Of a DNA stretch of 64,000 nucleotides, positions 52,165 through 60,653 are shown piece after piece; positions within the stretch are counted from its first letter, which is position 1, and each line of letters begins with the position of its first letter. The notes below the pieces were generated by a model. That model saw only the letters and a program-made list of their open reading frames with translations. It searched no databases and was not told where the DNA came from. The stretch comes from Albimonas donghaensis (GTDB taxonomy: Bacteria; Pseudomonadota; Alphaproteobacteria; Rhodobacterales; Rhodobacteraceae): the NCBI RefSeq assembly GCF_900106695.1, contig NZ_FNMZ01000010.1:92369-156368 (forward strand), given 5' to 3'. A program made the translations under genes and the position numbers.

Positions 52165-52234
52165 CCACCCGGCGCCCCCGTCGCAACGCCGCGCGGGCGC
52201 CCCCGCCCCAACCCGCGCCACGGCTGACGCGCGG
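52165..52234 (+). repeat. Dispersed hairpin repeat, copy F
   Basis: About 70 nt from CCACCC. CGCAACGCCGCGCGGGCG is at 52182-52199 and TGACGCGCGG at 52225-52234, with the same 25-nt spacing as copy C. It occupies the middle of the 363-nt glnA-subtilase gap; apart from the glnA terminator I see nothing else there. Confidence 0.7.
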
Positions 52235-52364
52235 CCCCGCTATCCGTTTGTTTTCACGTGCGTTTCATCACATCCCGACCGGGATTCGCTTCCCCGCGCC
52301 CGCGGCCTGTGCCAAGCTTTCCCCAACGACAAGCCCAAGCCGCGCCAGGGGAGGCCCGCCCGCC

Positions 52365-53594
52365 ATGTCCGATCTGATCCGCCGCCTGCCGACGCCCGAC
52401 CGGGGCTCCTACGCCCAGGCGCTCAACCTGCTGGCGGTGGCCGAGGGCCCCGACGGCGGCCCTCCCGGTCACGCCATCATCGCCCATATCGACAGCGGCG
52501 TGGCCCCGCATGAGGGCATCGGCTGGCCCCCCGGAACCCCCGCCCCCGCCTGGCTGCTGCTCTCGCGCGGGCGCAACTTCGTCGACGGTCCCTGCGACCA
52601 GTTCCCGCCGCCCCCACCCGGCATCGATGCCACCGCCGTCTGCGGGATGGAGCGCACCGCCTCCCCCCAGGCCGGGCTGATCGAATATCCCGATCACGGG
52701 GTCAAAACGCTCTCCGCGCTCTGCGGTCCCATCGGCGCGCCGCTGCAGGGCGCGGCGCCCGGCGTGCGGGTGATCCCCTACCGGGTCTCCAACGGCCCGC
52801 TGTTCTACGAGGCCGAAGGCGACATCGCCGGCCCCGCCATGCAGTCCCGCGCCACCGAGCGGCTGGGCTGGGCCATCGAGCACGCGCTGGCCCAGGACCC
52901 CCAGCCCGGGGTCATGTCGATCTCCATGGGCAATCCCGGCTTCGCGGGGATCTTCGAGCCGATCCGCGCCATGCTGGGCGGGGAGATGGGCATGGCCCCC
53001 AACGTCGCCCCCGCCGTCAACCGCACCTACGAGGCCGGGGTGATCCTGTGCTGCGCCGCCGGTCAGGTCATCGACGGGGTGATCTTCCCGGCCCGCTGGG
53101 ACCGCACCATCGGCGTCTCGGGCTACGACATCCAGGGCACGGGCGGGCAATGCCGCCACTACCCGCCGGGCGGCTATCGCGACCGCGACGCCGAACGCTG
53201 GGTGGACATCCACGCCCAGGCCATGCGCATCAACCGCGCCGGCTTCGACATGCGCACGACCCCGCCCCGCCCCGACTGGGCCGAGGACACCGAGGAGGAC
53301 GAACCCTCCGGCACCTCCTACGCCACGCCGCAGGTCGCGGCCGCCGCCGCGCTGTGGCGCACCTGGCATGCGGCGGAGCTGGAGCGGCTGTTCGGCGCGC
53401 CGGATGCGCGCTGGAAGATCGTCGAGGCCTTCCGCTGGGCCCTGAAGGACTCGGCCGCCGAGATGCAGGCCGACATGACCCCCGCCCGTGACGGGCGGCG
53501 ATGGAAGCCGATCCCCACGCTCGACATCCCCGCCCTGCTGACCCGCGCCCCCTCCGCCGCCCCGACGCTGGAGAAACGCCCTCCCGCCGGCTGA
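52365..53594 (+). CDS. S8-family (subtilisin-like) serine peptidase, cytoplasmic
   Basis: A 409-residue subtilase-fold protein. The triad reads Asp43 in IIAHIDSGVAPHE, His111 in IEYPDHGVKTLSALCG and Ser318 in EPSGTSYATPQVAAAAALW. The position of the oxyanion-hole Asn (usually AAGN) is Gln234 in CCAAGQVIDGVIFPARWDRT. No signal peptide or propeptide is visible, so it probably acts in the cytoplasm. The ATG at 52365 has GGGGAGG upstream. Monocistronic; substrate unknown. The altered oxyanion residue may reduce, but does not by itself exclude, catalysis. Confidence 0.82.
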   Translation: MSDLIRRLPTPDRGSYAQALNLLAVAEGPDGGPPGHAIIAHIDSGVAPHEGIGWPPGTPAPAWLLLSRGRNFVDGPCDQFPPPPPGIDATAVCGMERTASPQAGLIEYPDHGVKTLSALCGPIGAPLQGAAPGVRVIPYRVSNGPLFYEAEGDIAGPAMQSRATERLGWAIEHALAQDPQPGVMSISMGNPGFAGIFEPIRAMLGGEMGMAPNVAPAVNRTYEAGVILCCAAGQVIDGVIFPARWDRTIGVSGYDIQGTGGQCRHYPPGGYRDRDAERWVDIHAQAMRINRAGFDMRTTPPRPDWAEDTEEDEPSGTSYATPQVAAAAALWRTWHAAELERLFGAPDARWKIVEAFRWALKDSAAEMQADMTPARDGRRWKPIPTLDIPALLTRAPSAAPTLEKRPPAG

Positions 53595-53760
53595 CCCGGC
53601 GCCCGTCCCGCGGTGCGATCCGCCCCGTGATGATCGGCATGGCGGCGGGGCGCCCTCTTGCCATTGTCCGACATACGCGCTCGTATGCCCGCCGCAGAGA
53701 GCCCCGCCGCCAGGAGCGGGGCCGGATGATCGGGCCCCAGCGGTCCGGGAGGAGAGACGC

Positions 53761-54045
53761 ATGCTGTTCACCATCGCCACCATCAAGGCGAAAGCCGGCT
53801 CCGAGGCCGAATTCGAGGCCGCCGCGCAGGAGCTCGCCAAGGCGGTCAACGCCAACGAGCCCGGCTGCCTGCAATACGTGCTGTGCAAGGGCGAGGAGCC
53901 TTCGACCTTCGTCTTCGTGGAATCCTACAAGGACGCCGAGGCCGTCGAGGCCCACCGCAAGTCCGACCATTTCCGCACGCTGGGCCGCGCCATGGGCGCC
54001 TTCATGGACGGCCCGCCCTCGATCCAGCGACTGACCGCAGCCTGA
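53761..54045 (+). CDS. Antibiotic-biosynthesis-monooxygenase (ABM) domain protein, putative quinol monooxygenase
   Basis: A 94-residue ferredoxin-like dimeric alpha+beta barrel protein of the YgiN/ABM group: FTIATIKAKAGSEAEFEAAA, NEPGCLQYVLCK, FVFVESYKDAEAVEAHRKSD, HFRTLGRAM. Such proteins oxidise quinols or aromatic compounds without a cofactor, or serve a general stress role. The ribosome site GGGAGGAGA lies just before the ATG. Monocistronic, followed by a 12-bp hairpin. Confidence 0.85.
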   Translation: MLFTIATIKAKAGSEAEFEAAAQELAKAVNANEPGCLQYVLCKGEEPSTFVFVESYKDAEAVEAHRKSDHFRTLGRAMGAFMDGPPSIQRLTAA

Positions 54046-54065
54046 TCGGGGGGCCTGATCGGGCG

Positions 54066-54094
54066 GCGCCGCGCCGGGACCTCCGGCGCGGCGC
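54066..54094 (+). terminator. Hairpin after the ABM gene
   Basis: GCGCCGCGCCGG (54066-54077), loop GACCT, CCGGCGCGGCGC (54083-54094): 12 bp, perfect, 20 nt after the stop. The following sequence has only TT, so the terminator is weak or factor-dependent. Confidence 0.5.
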
Positions 54095-54484
54095 GCTTCC
54101 CAGGGGTCAGCGACCGCCCGCCACGGCGGCGGCGCCCGCGAACCGGCGCAGCATCAGCGCCACCGCCGGCGCCCTGTCGATCGCCGCCAACCCGAAAGCC
54201 CCACGCCGGGAACGACGATCCGCGCCGCGCCGATGGTGAAGCCGCGCTCACGACAGGCCTTCCGATCCACGATCGGCGCAGGCTCGGCGCTCCGGGCGGA
54301 GGGCCCCCCGGCCGCGCCCCCCATGAAAGAAGGCGCCCGATCCGCGCCATGAGGGGGGTGGCGGGATCGGGCTGGGACCGTCCGCGTCCGGGCGGGGCGC
54401 GGGCGGTTTCTCCTGGGGTCGCGGCGCAGGCGCACGCCCCCGGTTCGTTCGGCCCCGGCTCAGTCGGCGCCGGCGGCCATCGGC
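54095..54484. other. Degenerate region without an intact gene
   Basis: No complete gene is recognisable. Minus-strand translation around 54290-54120 gives peptide that looks protein-like (RKACRERGFTIGAARIVVPG) but I cannot assign it. Given the broken efflux gene next to it, this may be further gene debris. Confidence 0.35.
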
Positions 54485-54759
54485 TCAGGCGCGGGCTCGC
54501 CCCCTGCCCAAGGCGTCGAGCGCGCCCCGCGCGCGCATCTCCTCCGCCGCCCGGCTGTCCAGCGCGGCGATCACTGACATGCTCGGCCGCGATCCGCCTT
54601 CGGCCGCAACCTCCGCAGGGGCGGGACGCGGACCGGCGGACGCTGCGCCACCTTGGACAGGGCGCCCGTCGCGTTTTCCGGCGGCAGCAGGCCGAACACC
54701 GCGTCCGAGCCTGGCGTCACCACCTCCACCCGCCCCGTGATAGCGCGGTCGGGATCATG
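54485..54759 (-). pseudogene. Remnant of an EmrA/HlyD-type multidrug efflux membrane-fusion protein
   Basis: Minus-strand translation from 54759 reads HDPDRAITGRVEVVTPG and continues DAVFGLLPPENATGALSKVA, then QRPPVRV, which is the conserved C-terminal beta-barrel of EmrA proteins (SGAVFxLLPPENATGNFxKVxQRxPV). The frame is then lost between about 54600 and 54650 and resumes in another phase as RPSMSVIAALDSRAAEEMRA (after the LRPGMSV motif) to a stop at 54485-54487. The N-terminal roughly 270 residues and the partner emrB are absent. This is a decayed, partly deleted gene; its likely regulator (tetR) and operator remain next door. Confidence 0.75.
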
Positions 54760-54903
54760 CCACCTTGGCCGTGCGCCTTCCGGGCGGCGGGGGCGGCGTC
54801 CGCCTCGGCGGCGGCGTTTGCGTGAAGGCCCGCGCCGCCCCGGCCCTCGTCGATGCGGTCTTCGTCGATGCGGTCGCGGTCGCGGTCGCGGCGCGACTCA
54901 GAT

Positions 54904-54926
54904 AGTGACCGAACCGTTCGGTCACT
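54904..54926. promoter_or_regulatory. 23-bp perfect palindrome, TetR-type operator
   Basis: AGTGACCGAAC-C-GTTCGGTCACT: 11-bp perfect arms around one base. It lies between the emrA remnant and the divergent tetR gene (155 nt upstream of its start), where an efflux-pump TetR would bind. TTGACT at 54929-54934 could be the -35 of tetR. Confidence 0.75.
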
Positions 54927-55081
54927 TCTTGACTTGGCGCCTCCGCAGCTCGAAATCAAGCGAACGCGCCCCCCCTGACGACGCAGGCGCGAAAAGCGCC
55001 GTCGGTTGCGGCGCGGGCGCGCCCGGCGTGCTATGCGGTGACTGACCGCCCCGAACGACGTTTCCGGAGTCCCCGAACCAG

Positions 55082-55753
55082 ATGGCCAGCCCCGTCGCGC
55101 CCCACGCCGCCAAGGACCCCGCGTCCGGCCCGGAAACCGACGCGGCCGAAACCGGCGCCAAGCGCGCCCAGGTCCTCGCCGGCGCCCGGCGGGTGTTCCT
55201 GTCCCACGGGTTCGACGCCGCTTCGATGGGGCGGATCGCGCGGGAAGCAGGCGTGTCCAAGGGCACGCTCTACGTCTATTTCGACAGCAAGGAGGCGCTG
55301 TTCCGCGCCCTGATCGTCGACCTGCAACGCAGCACGGCCGAGCGTCTGACCGACCTCGACCGGCGCCACGACGGGCTTGAGACGGCGCTGTCCAGTTTCG
55401 CCGCCCGCCTGCTCGCGGAGGTGCTGGAGCCCGAGCATGTGGCGCTGCTCCGCATGGTGGTCGCGGTTTCGGAACGGTTTCCGGATATCGGCCGCACCTT
55501 CTACGAGGCCGGCCCGCTCTACGGCGCCCAGCGGCTGGCCGAGCATCTGGCCCTGCGCGCGACCCGGGGCGAGATCGCGCTGGACGGCGTCGATCCGCAG
55601 GACGCCGCCTGGCATTTCCTGGGGTTGATCAAGAACCCGCTTTCGCTCTGCGCGCTGATGTCGGCGGCCCCCCGTCCGCCGGAAGCGGAGCTCGCCCGCA
55701 TCGGGCGCGAGGCCGCACGCGTGTTCATGCGCGCCTACGCCCCCCGGCCTTGA
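55082..55753 (+). CDS. TetR/AcrR-family transcriptional regulator
   Basis: A 223-residue repressor. The HTH is at about 28-75: KRAQVLAGARRVFLSHGFDA, MGRIAREAGVSKGTLYVYFD, SKEALFRAL. The C-terminal ligand-binding domain has VALLRMVVAVSERFPDIGRT and GLIKNPLSLCAL, typical of AcrR-like TetR_C domains. The frame stops at 55753 without damage. It is divergent from the emrA remnant, implying it once controlled an EmrAB pump; it may now act only on itself or on distant targets. It is convergent with the haloalkane dehalogenase gene. Confidence 0.88.
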   Translation: MASPVAPHAAKDPASGPETDAAETGAKRAQVLAGARRVFLSHGFDAASMGRIAREAGVSKGTLYVYFDSKEALFRALIVDLQRSTAERLTDLDRRHDGLETALSSFAARLLAEVLEPEHVALLRMVVAVSERFPDIGRTFYEAGPLYGAQRLAEHLALRATRGEIALDGVDPQDAAWHFLGLIKNPLSLCALMSAAPRPPEAELARIGREAARVFMRAYAPRP

Positions 55754-55783
55754 GCCGGAACGCGCAGGCCGCGCGTCAGCGAA

Positions 55784-55797
55784 TGACCAACCGGTCA
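55784..55797. promoter_or_regulatory. Second TGACC/GGTCA inverted repeat
   Basis: TGACC-AACC-GGTCA, with the same half-site order as the 54904-54926 palindrome, lies between the convergent stops of tetR and the dehalogenase gene. The position is odd for an operator, so it may be coincidental. Confidence 0.3.
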
Positions 55798-55834
55798 ATG
55801 GCCTCGCACGCGTCGCGAAGGCCGGCCGCTCGGG

Positions 55835-56728
55835 TCAGCCGAGCCCCTTCACGAAGGCCGCCACCGCGTCGCCGATGGCCGCCGGCGAATCCTCCTGGAT
55901 GAAATGGGAGCCGGGGACGGTGACCTCGGTCTGCGCCGGCCAGGTCCGGCAGAAGTCCCGCGCCCTGCCCCGCAGAATGGACCCCGGCTCGGCGTTGACG
56001 AAAAGCTTGGGAACCGGGCTGGCCGCGAGCCAGGCGCCGTAGCGCTCGACCACCGCCGTGACGTCGGCCGGCGTCCCCTCGATGGGAATCTGCCGCGGCC
56101 AGGTCAGGGTCGGGCGCCGGTCCTCCCCCGGGGTCTCGAAGGGGCGGCGGTATTCGGCCATCTCGGCCTCCGTCAGGCCCCGCAGCACCGAGTTCGGCAG
56201 CACGCCCTCCACGAAAATGTTCTTCTCCAGCACCATGGTCTCGCCGGCGTCCGAGCGGAAGCCGCCGAACACCTTGCGCGCCTCCTCCGGCCAGTCGTCC
56301 CAGGTCAGCGGCGTGACGATGGCCTCCATGTAGGCGATGCCGCGCAGCTTTTCGGGATGGCGCGCCGCCCAGTCGAACCCCAGCGCGGAGCCCCAGTCAT
56401 GCAGCACCAGAACGGCGCGGTCGATCCCCAGCTCCTCCCACAGGGCGAAGAGGAATTCCCGTTGTTCGGCAAAGGTGTAGCGGTCGGGCCCGGAGTCCGG
56501 GAGCTTGTCGGAATCGCCCATGCCGATCAGGTCGCAGGCGATCAGCCGGCCCAGCCCTTCGCAGCGGCGCATGACGTTGCGCCACAGGTAGGACGAGGTC
56601 GGGTTGCCGTGCTGGAAGACGATCGGGTCGCCGCGCCCCTCGTCGATATAGGCCATGCGGCGGCCCTTGATCTCGAGATGTTTCTTCGCGGCGAAGGGGG
56701 TCGGGTCGATGTCGGTCTCGGGGGTCAT
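55835..56728 (-). CDS. Haloalkane dehalogenase (LinB/HLD-II type)
   Basis: A 297-residue alpha/beta-hydrolase that splits carbon-halogen bonds with water. All five functional residues are visible: nucleophile Asp111 ([13 protein letters not shown]), base His275 ([11 protein letters not shown]), acid Glu135 (AYMEAIVTP), and halide-binding Asn42 ([13 protein letters not shown]) and Trp112. The similarity to LinB from hexachlorocyclohexane-degrading sphingomonads is strong along the whole length ([62 protein letters not shown]). No signal peptide. Standalone gene; natural substrate unknown. Confidence 0.95.
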   Translation of the reverse strand: MTPETDIDPTPFAAKKHLEIKGRRMAYIDEGRGDPIVFQHGNPTSSYLWRNVMRRCEGLGRLIACDLIGMGDSDKLPDSGPDRYTFAEQREFLFALWEELGIDRAVLVLHDWGSALGFDWAARHPEKLRGIAYMEAIVTPLTWDDWPEEARKVFGGFRSDAGETMVLEKNIFVEGVLPNSVLRGLTEAEMAEYRRPFETPGEDRRPTLTWPRQIPIEGTPADVTAVVERYGAWLAASPVPKLFVNAEPGSILRGRARDFCRTWPAQTEVTVPGSHFIQEDSPAAIGDAVAAFVKGLG

Positions 56729-57102
56729 GTCGGGCTCCTCCCTGGAGGTGGGCGCCCGGGTCGGCCAGCGCGGCGTCCCGGGTCATCTGGTCTCGGCCCG
56801 CGGCGGCCTTCCGGCCGGATGGCGGAGGCGGGCGGGCCTGGGCGGCGCCGAAAGCATGGGGCGCCTTCGGCCTGTCGTCCGGGACGCCGGCCGAGGCCGT
56901 GGTCCGGCCCGGTATCCCGCGTCGCCGGCATGCCGCCCCGCCCGCTTCAAGCGCGTGCCGCAAGGGCGATGCCGGGGGCCGGGCATCGACGCGGAGAGGC
57001 GCGGGCGAATGGTCCCCGCGACAGGCGGGACCATGCACGCGGCGGCGCCTCCGCTGCAAGCGGCTTGTCGGAGGCGGCGTTTCCTGCGGGATCGCCGCGC
57101 GA
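56729..57102. other. Gap between dehalogenase and secretion operon
   Basis: I see no gene. A small stem (CGCCTCCG 57046-57053 with CGGAGGCG 57069-57076) lies just after the HlyD stop and may contribute to termination. The dehalogenase promoter should be near 56740-56800 (minus), but no clear boxes stand out. Confidence 0.4.
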
Positions 57103-58473
57103 TCACCGTTCGTGAAAGGCGCTCCCGAAGGTCCTTTCCACCGGTTTGAGCAGGTAGGTCAGGACCGTGCGGCTCGCGGTCCGGATCTCGGCCCGGGCCT
57201 CCATCCCCGCGCGGAGCGGGCGCGTGTCGTCGCCGGCGCCGATGGTCTGGGCGTCCAGCGCCACGACCACCCGGAAATAGGTGCGCCCCTCCTCGTCCTC
57301 GCTGGAGGTCGGGGCGATATCGACGACCTCGCCCTGCACCGAGCCGAAGCGTTTCTCGTCGAAGGTGGTCAGCTTCAGCTCGACCGGGGCGCCCGGCGCG
57401 ACATGGCCGATGTCGAGCGGCGAGAGCCGCGCCTCGGCCGCCAGCGAAAGCTCGGTCGGCAGGATTTCGGCCACCGCGCCGCCGGGCTCGATCACCTCCC
57501 CGGGGGCGCGGACCCCGAGGGACTGGATGCGCCCGGCGACCGGGGCGCGCAGCTCCAGCCGGGCGCGCCGCGCGGCGTTGTCGGCCAGCGCCTCGCGGGC
57601 CAGTCCAAGCGCCTCATCGGCCTCGGTCAGTTCGGCCAGCCAACCCTCCCGCGCGCTCAGCGACAGGTCCAGCGCGGCGCGGCGCGCCTCACGCTCGGAC
57701 ACCAGGGCGGCATGCAGGTCGGCCTCCGCCTCCATCCGGTCGCCGCGGATCTCCGAGAGGCTGATCCCCAGTTCCATTTCCGTGGCGCGGCTGACCCGGC
57801 CGCTGCGCGCCAGAGTTTGCGACATCGCGTGCCGCGCCTCCATCAGCTTCTGACGCTCCGCCAGGCTGTCGCGGCGTTCCTCGGCCAGAGCCGCCGCCCG
57901 CGCGGCCTCGTGGCGCCGCGCCTGCAGCGCCTCGGCCTGGGCGCGCCAGGCGGCGAGCTGCGCGCGGTAGAGCCCCGCGGCCTCCGCCGCCACTTTCGGC
58001 GCGCGCAGCGCCAGGGCCGCGGCCTCGGGCGCCAGGGCGCCGGGGATCGTCCCGCCCTCGGGCGGCGCGGAGGCGTCCAGCGCCGCGAGCAGCGCCCGCA
58101 GGCGCGTGGCGTCGCCCAGCGCGCGGGCCTCCCGCAGGGCGAGGCTGTTGCGCTCCAGGTCCAGCGCCTCCGAGGACAGGCGGGCGATCACCTGGCCGGC
58201 GGCGACGGGGTCGCCCTCGGCCGCCAGGATCTCCTGCAGGATGCCGCCCTCGAGATGCTCGACCACCCGCAATTCGCCCAGCGGCACGATCCGGGCTTCG
58301 GCGCGCGACAGCTCGGTGATCTCGGTCCGGGCGGCCCAGACCAGGCCGACGCCGATCAGCGCCACGATGGTCAGGATCAGCGCGCGGGCCAGCCGCGGCG
58401 CCGCGTCGCGGTCCCGGCTGCGGCGACGCTCGAAGACGCCGGAGCGGCGAGGCCGGTTCAACAGGCCGCTCAT
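57103..58473 (-). CDS. Type I secretion periplasmic adaptor (HlyD family)
   Basis: A 456-residue membrane-fusion protein. A cytoplasmic basic N-terminus is followed by one membrane segment (LARALILTIVALIGVGLVWA), a barrel-sandwich half (EARIVPLGELRVVEHLEGGI), a long alpha-helical coiled-coil hairpin (about 120-310, Ala/Glu/Arg-rich), the second lipoyl half (LRAPVAGRIQSLGVRAPGEV) and a beta-barrel ending RTASRTVLTYLLKPVERTFG, the family C-terminus. It links the ABC transporters to an outer-membrane TolC protein (not in this window). ATG at 58473 overlaps the upstream ABC stop (ATGA). Confidence 0.9.
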   Translation of the reverse strand: MSGLLNRPRRSGVFERRRSRDRDAAPRLARALILTIVALIGVGLVWAARTEITELSRAEARIVPLGELRVVEHLEGGILQEILAAEGDPVAAGQVIARLSSEALDLERNSLALREARALGDATRLRALLAALDASAPPEGGTIPGALAPEAAALALRAPKVAAEAAGLYRAQLAAWRAQAEALQARRHEAARAAALAEERRDSLAERQKLMEARHAMSQTLARSGRVSRATEMELGISLSEIRGDRMEAEADLHAALVSEREARRAALDLSLSAREGWLAELTEADEALGLAREALADNAARRARLELRAPVAGRIQSLGVRAPGEVIEPGGAVAEILPTELSLAAEARLSPLDIGHVAPGAPVELKLTTFDEKRFGSVQGEVVDIAPTSSEDEEGRTYFRVVVALDAQTIGAGDDTRPLRAGMEARAEIRTASRTVLTYLLKPVERTFGSAFHER

Positions 58474-60653
58474 GGCCGGGGCTCCAGCCGCAGGGCGTTG
58501 AGGGCCGCGACCTTGCGCACCATGCTCTCTCCGGCGCCATCCAGCGCCACCCGCCCCTGATCGAGATAGATGATGCGGTCGGCCAGCGCGAGATGCGACG
58601 GCCGGTTCGTCACCATCAGCACCGTGCGTCGCCCCTGCAAACCGCGGAGCTTGTCGAGCAGCAGCGCGTCGCGGGCCTCGTCCAGCCCGTTGGCGGGTTC
58701 GTCCAGAAGAACCACCGGCGCATCCTTCAGCCAGGCGCGGGCCAGCGTAAGGCCCTGCAAGAGCGACGGGGGGAGACTGCGGCGCAGGCCCTCGGTCATT
58801 CGGGTGTCGAGCCCTTCCGGCAGGGCGGCGATCTCGTCCTCGATCCCCGCTTCGCGCAGGGCGCGCATCATCGCGGGCCCATCGGCCAGCGGCTCGGCCA
58901 GGGCCAGGTTCTGGCGCACCGTGCCGTGGAAGAATTCCGGCGACTGGCCGACATAGGCGAGGCTGGCGCGCAGGTCGTCCACGGCCACCTGCCGCAGGTC
59001 GATTCCGCCGATCGAGATCGACCCGGCCGCGGGACGCCACAGGGCCGCGGCCAGCCGCAGCAGCGTGGACTTTCCGGCGCCGTTCCGGCCGGGGATCATC
59101 AGGATCTCGCCATCCCGCGCGGCGGCGGAGACCCCGGCCAGCACCGGGTCCGCCCCCGGCTCGTATCGGAAGACGACGGCGTTGAAGCGCAGCTCTCCCC
59201 GAAGCCCGCCATGGCGGACGCGCGCGGCGCCGCGCATGTGCTCGCCCGGCTGGGAGAGCATGGCGTCGGCCTGCTTGCCGCCCCGGTGCTGGCTGTCGAG
59301 CTGCGGGGCCGCGACGAACAGCGCCTGGAACGGAGCGAGGACGCGCCAGACCAGGGTCATCGTCGCGATCAGCGCGCCGAGGGTCATTTCGCCCCGCATC
59401 GCGGCCTCCGCCCCCCAGACCACCGCGCCGACGCCGGCCACGGTCATCAGCATCTGCCCGAAGGCCTGCAGCGCCCCGGCGAGTTGGCGGGAGCGGCGCG
59501 CGGTCGCCGCCGCCTCCGCCGCCAGGGGGCGGGCCCGTGCGCGCCAGGCGTCCTGCGCGCCCAGCCTGCGGATCTCGCGCTGGTTGGCGGCGATCTCCAT
59601 CATCAGGCGCTGATGGGCGGCGCGGGCGGCGCCGGCCTCCCGCGCCAGGCGGCGGGACAGGGGCAATGCGCCGAAGCCGACCGCCACGAAGGTCGCGACC
59701 AGCGCCAGGATCAGCCACCCCACGGCCGGGGCGAAGGCGAAGATGGCGGCCAGGAAGATCACCGCGAAAGGCAGATCCAGCACCGCCGCCACCGCCGGCC
59801 CGACGAAAGCGTCGCGCAGGCTCTCGAACTGCCGGAACCGGGCGATGTGCTGGCCGAGGTCCGCGCGCGACAGCGTGGACATGGGCAGGGTGCAGAGCTT
59901 GGCGAACAGCCCCAGCACCAGCCCGCGTTCGATCCGCGCGCCGGCATGAACCAGGGCCTTGGTGCGGATCATGCGGAACACCGCGTCGAAGGCGAAGGCC
60001 AGAACGAGCCCGATGACCAGGGCCCCCAGCAAGGATTCGGAGCGCGTCGGGATCACGTGGTCATATAGCGTCATCACGAACATCGGCGTGGCGAAGGCCA
60101 TGAGGTTGATCATCAGCGAGGCCACCACGAGCCCGCCGATAACCCCCCCATGGGCCCGCAGGAAGGCGCTGAGCGAGAAGGCCGGGCCCGCGGTCCCGTC
60201 CTCGCCCGGCCGCTCGGCCCGGCCGACCCTGACCGCCGTGCCCGTATTCCGGACCGGCGCGACCCAGTGCGGCGCGTCGTAGCCGGGGGCGAGCACCTGG
60301 ATCCGGTCGTCCCTGCGGGCCAGCACGGCGAGCGGGGGCGAATCGTCGGCGAGGAACAGGCAGGGGCAGTCGGCGGCCTGAATGTCGTCGAGGCTCGCCT
60401 CCGCCGTTTCCAGCCGGATGCCGAGATTTCCGAGCGCGCGCATCAGGTCATGCGCCCGCATCGCCGGCCGTTCATGGGGCAGCGCGTCGGCGACGGCGCG
60501 GGCGTCGCCCTGCCAGCCGGCGGCGCGGACCAGCCCGGCGAGCAGATCCCGCGCCGCCGCGGGGGACAGGTGGGCGCGCCGCGGAACGGCCGCGCCGGGC
60601 TCGCCATCGGCCGCCGGGCCGGCGGTCTCCGGGCGGGTCGCGACGGCGGTCAC
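58470..60653 (-). CDS. Type I secretion ABC transporter with C39-like N-terminal domain
   Basis: A 727-residue half-transporter. Residues 1-140 resemble a C39 peptidase-like domain without the catalytic Cys (as in RTX-exporter CLDs). About six TM segments follow (GGLVVASLMINLMAFATPMF onward). NBD: Walker A IPGRNGAGKSTLLRL intact, Q-loop AYVGQSPEFF intact, Walker B VVLLDEPANGLD intact, but the LSGGQ signature is LPPSL and the H-loop His is Asn (VTNRPSHLALADR). The start is GTG at 60653, overlapping the stop of the partner gene. It should pair with 60650-62998 and the HlyD adaptor to export the adhesin encoded divergently. Confidence 0.87.
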   Translation of the reverse strand: MTAVATRPETAGPAADGEPGAAVPRRAHLSPAAARDLLAGLVRAAGWQGDARAVADALPHERPAMRAHDLMRALGNLGIRLETAEASLDDIQAADCPCLFLADDSPPLAVLARRDDRIQVLAPGYDAPHWVAPVRNTGTAVRVGRAERPGEDGTAGPAFSLSAFLRAHGGVIGGLVVASLMINLMAFATPMFVMTLYDHVIPTRSESLLGALVIGLVLAFAFDAVFRMIRTKALVHAGARIERGLVLGLFAKLCTLPMSTLSRADLGQHIARFRQFESLRDAFVGPAVAAVLDLPFAVIFLAAIFAFAPAVGWLILALVATFVAVGFGALPLSRRLAREAGAARAAHQRLMMEIAANQREIRRLGAQDAWRARARPLAAEAAATARRSRQLAGALQAFGQMLMTVAGVGAVVWGAEAAMRGEMTLGALIATMTLVWRVLAPFQALFVAAPQLDSQHRGGKQADAMLSQPGEHMRGAARVRHGGLRGELRFNAVVFRYEPGADPVLAGVSAAARDGEILMIPGRNGAGKSTLLRLAAALWRPAAGSISIGGIDLRQVAVDDLRASLAYVGQSPEFFHGTVRQNLALAEPLADGPAMMRALREAGIEDEIAALPEGLDTRMTEGLRRSLPPSLLQGLTLARAWLKDAPVVLLDEPANGLDEARDALLLDKLRGLQGRRTVLMVTNRPSHLALADRIIYLDQGRVALDGAGESMVRKVAALNALRLEPRP

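Noticed and set aside
54349..54825. Plus-strand ORFs in the tetR-ABM gap as genes
   Set aside because: Their translations are compositionally biased (Ala/Arg/Pro/Gly) and unrecognisable, whereas the opposite strand shows a clear EmrA fragment.
58470..60653. Active C39 bacteriocin-processing peptidase at the N-terminus of the ABC protein
   Set aside because: The domain resembles C39 in position and length, but no catalytic Cys-His pair is visible; it is better seen as a C39-like docking domain.
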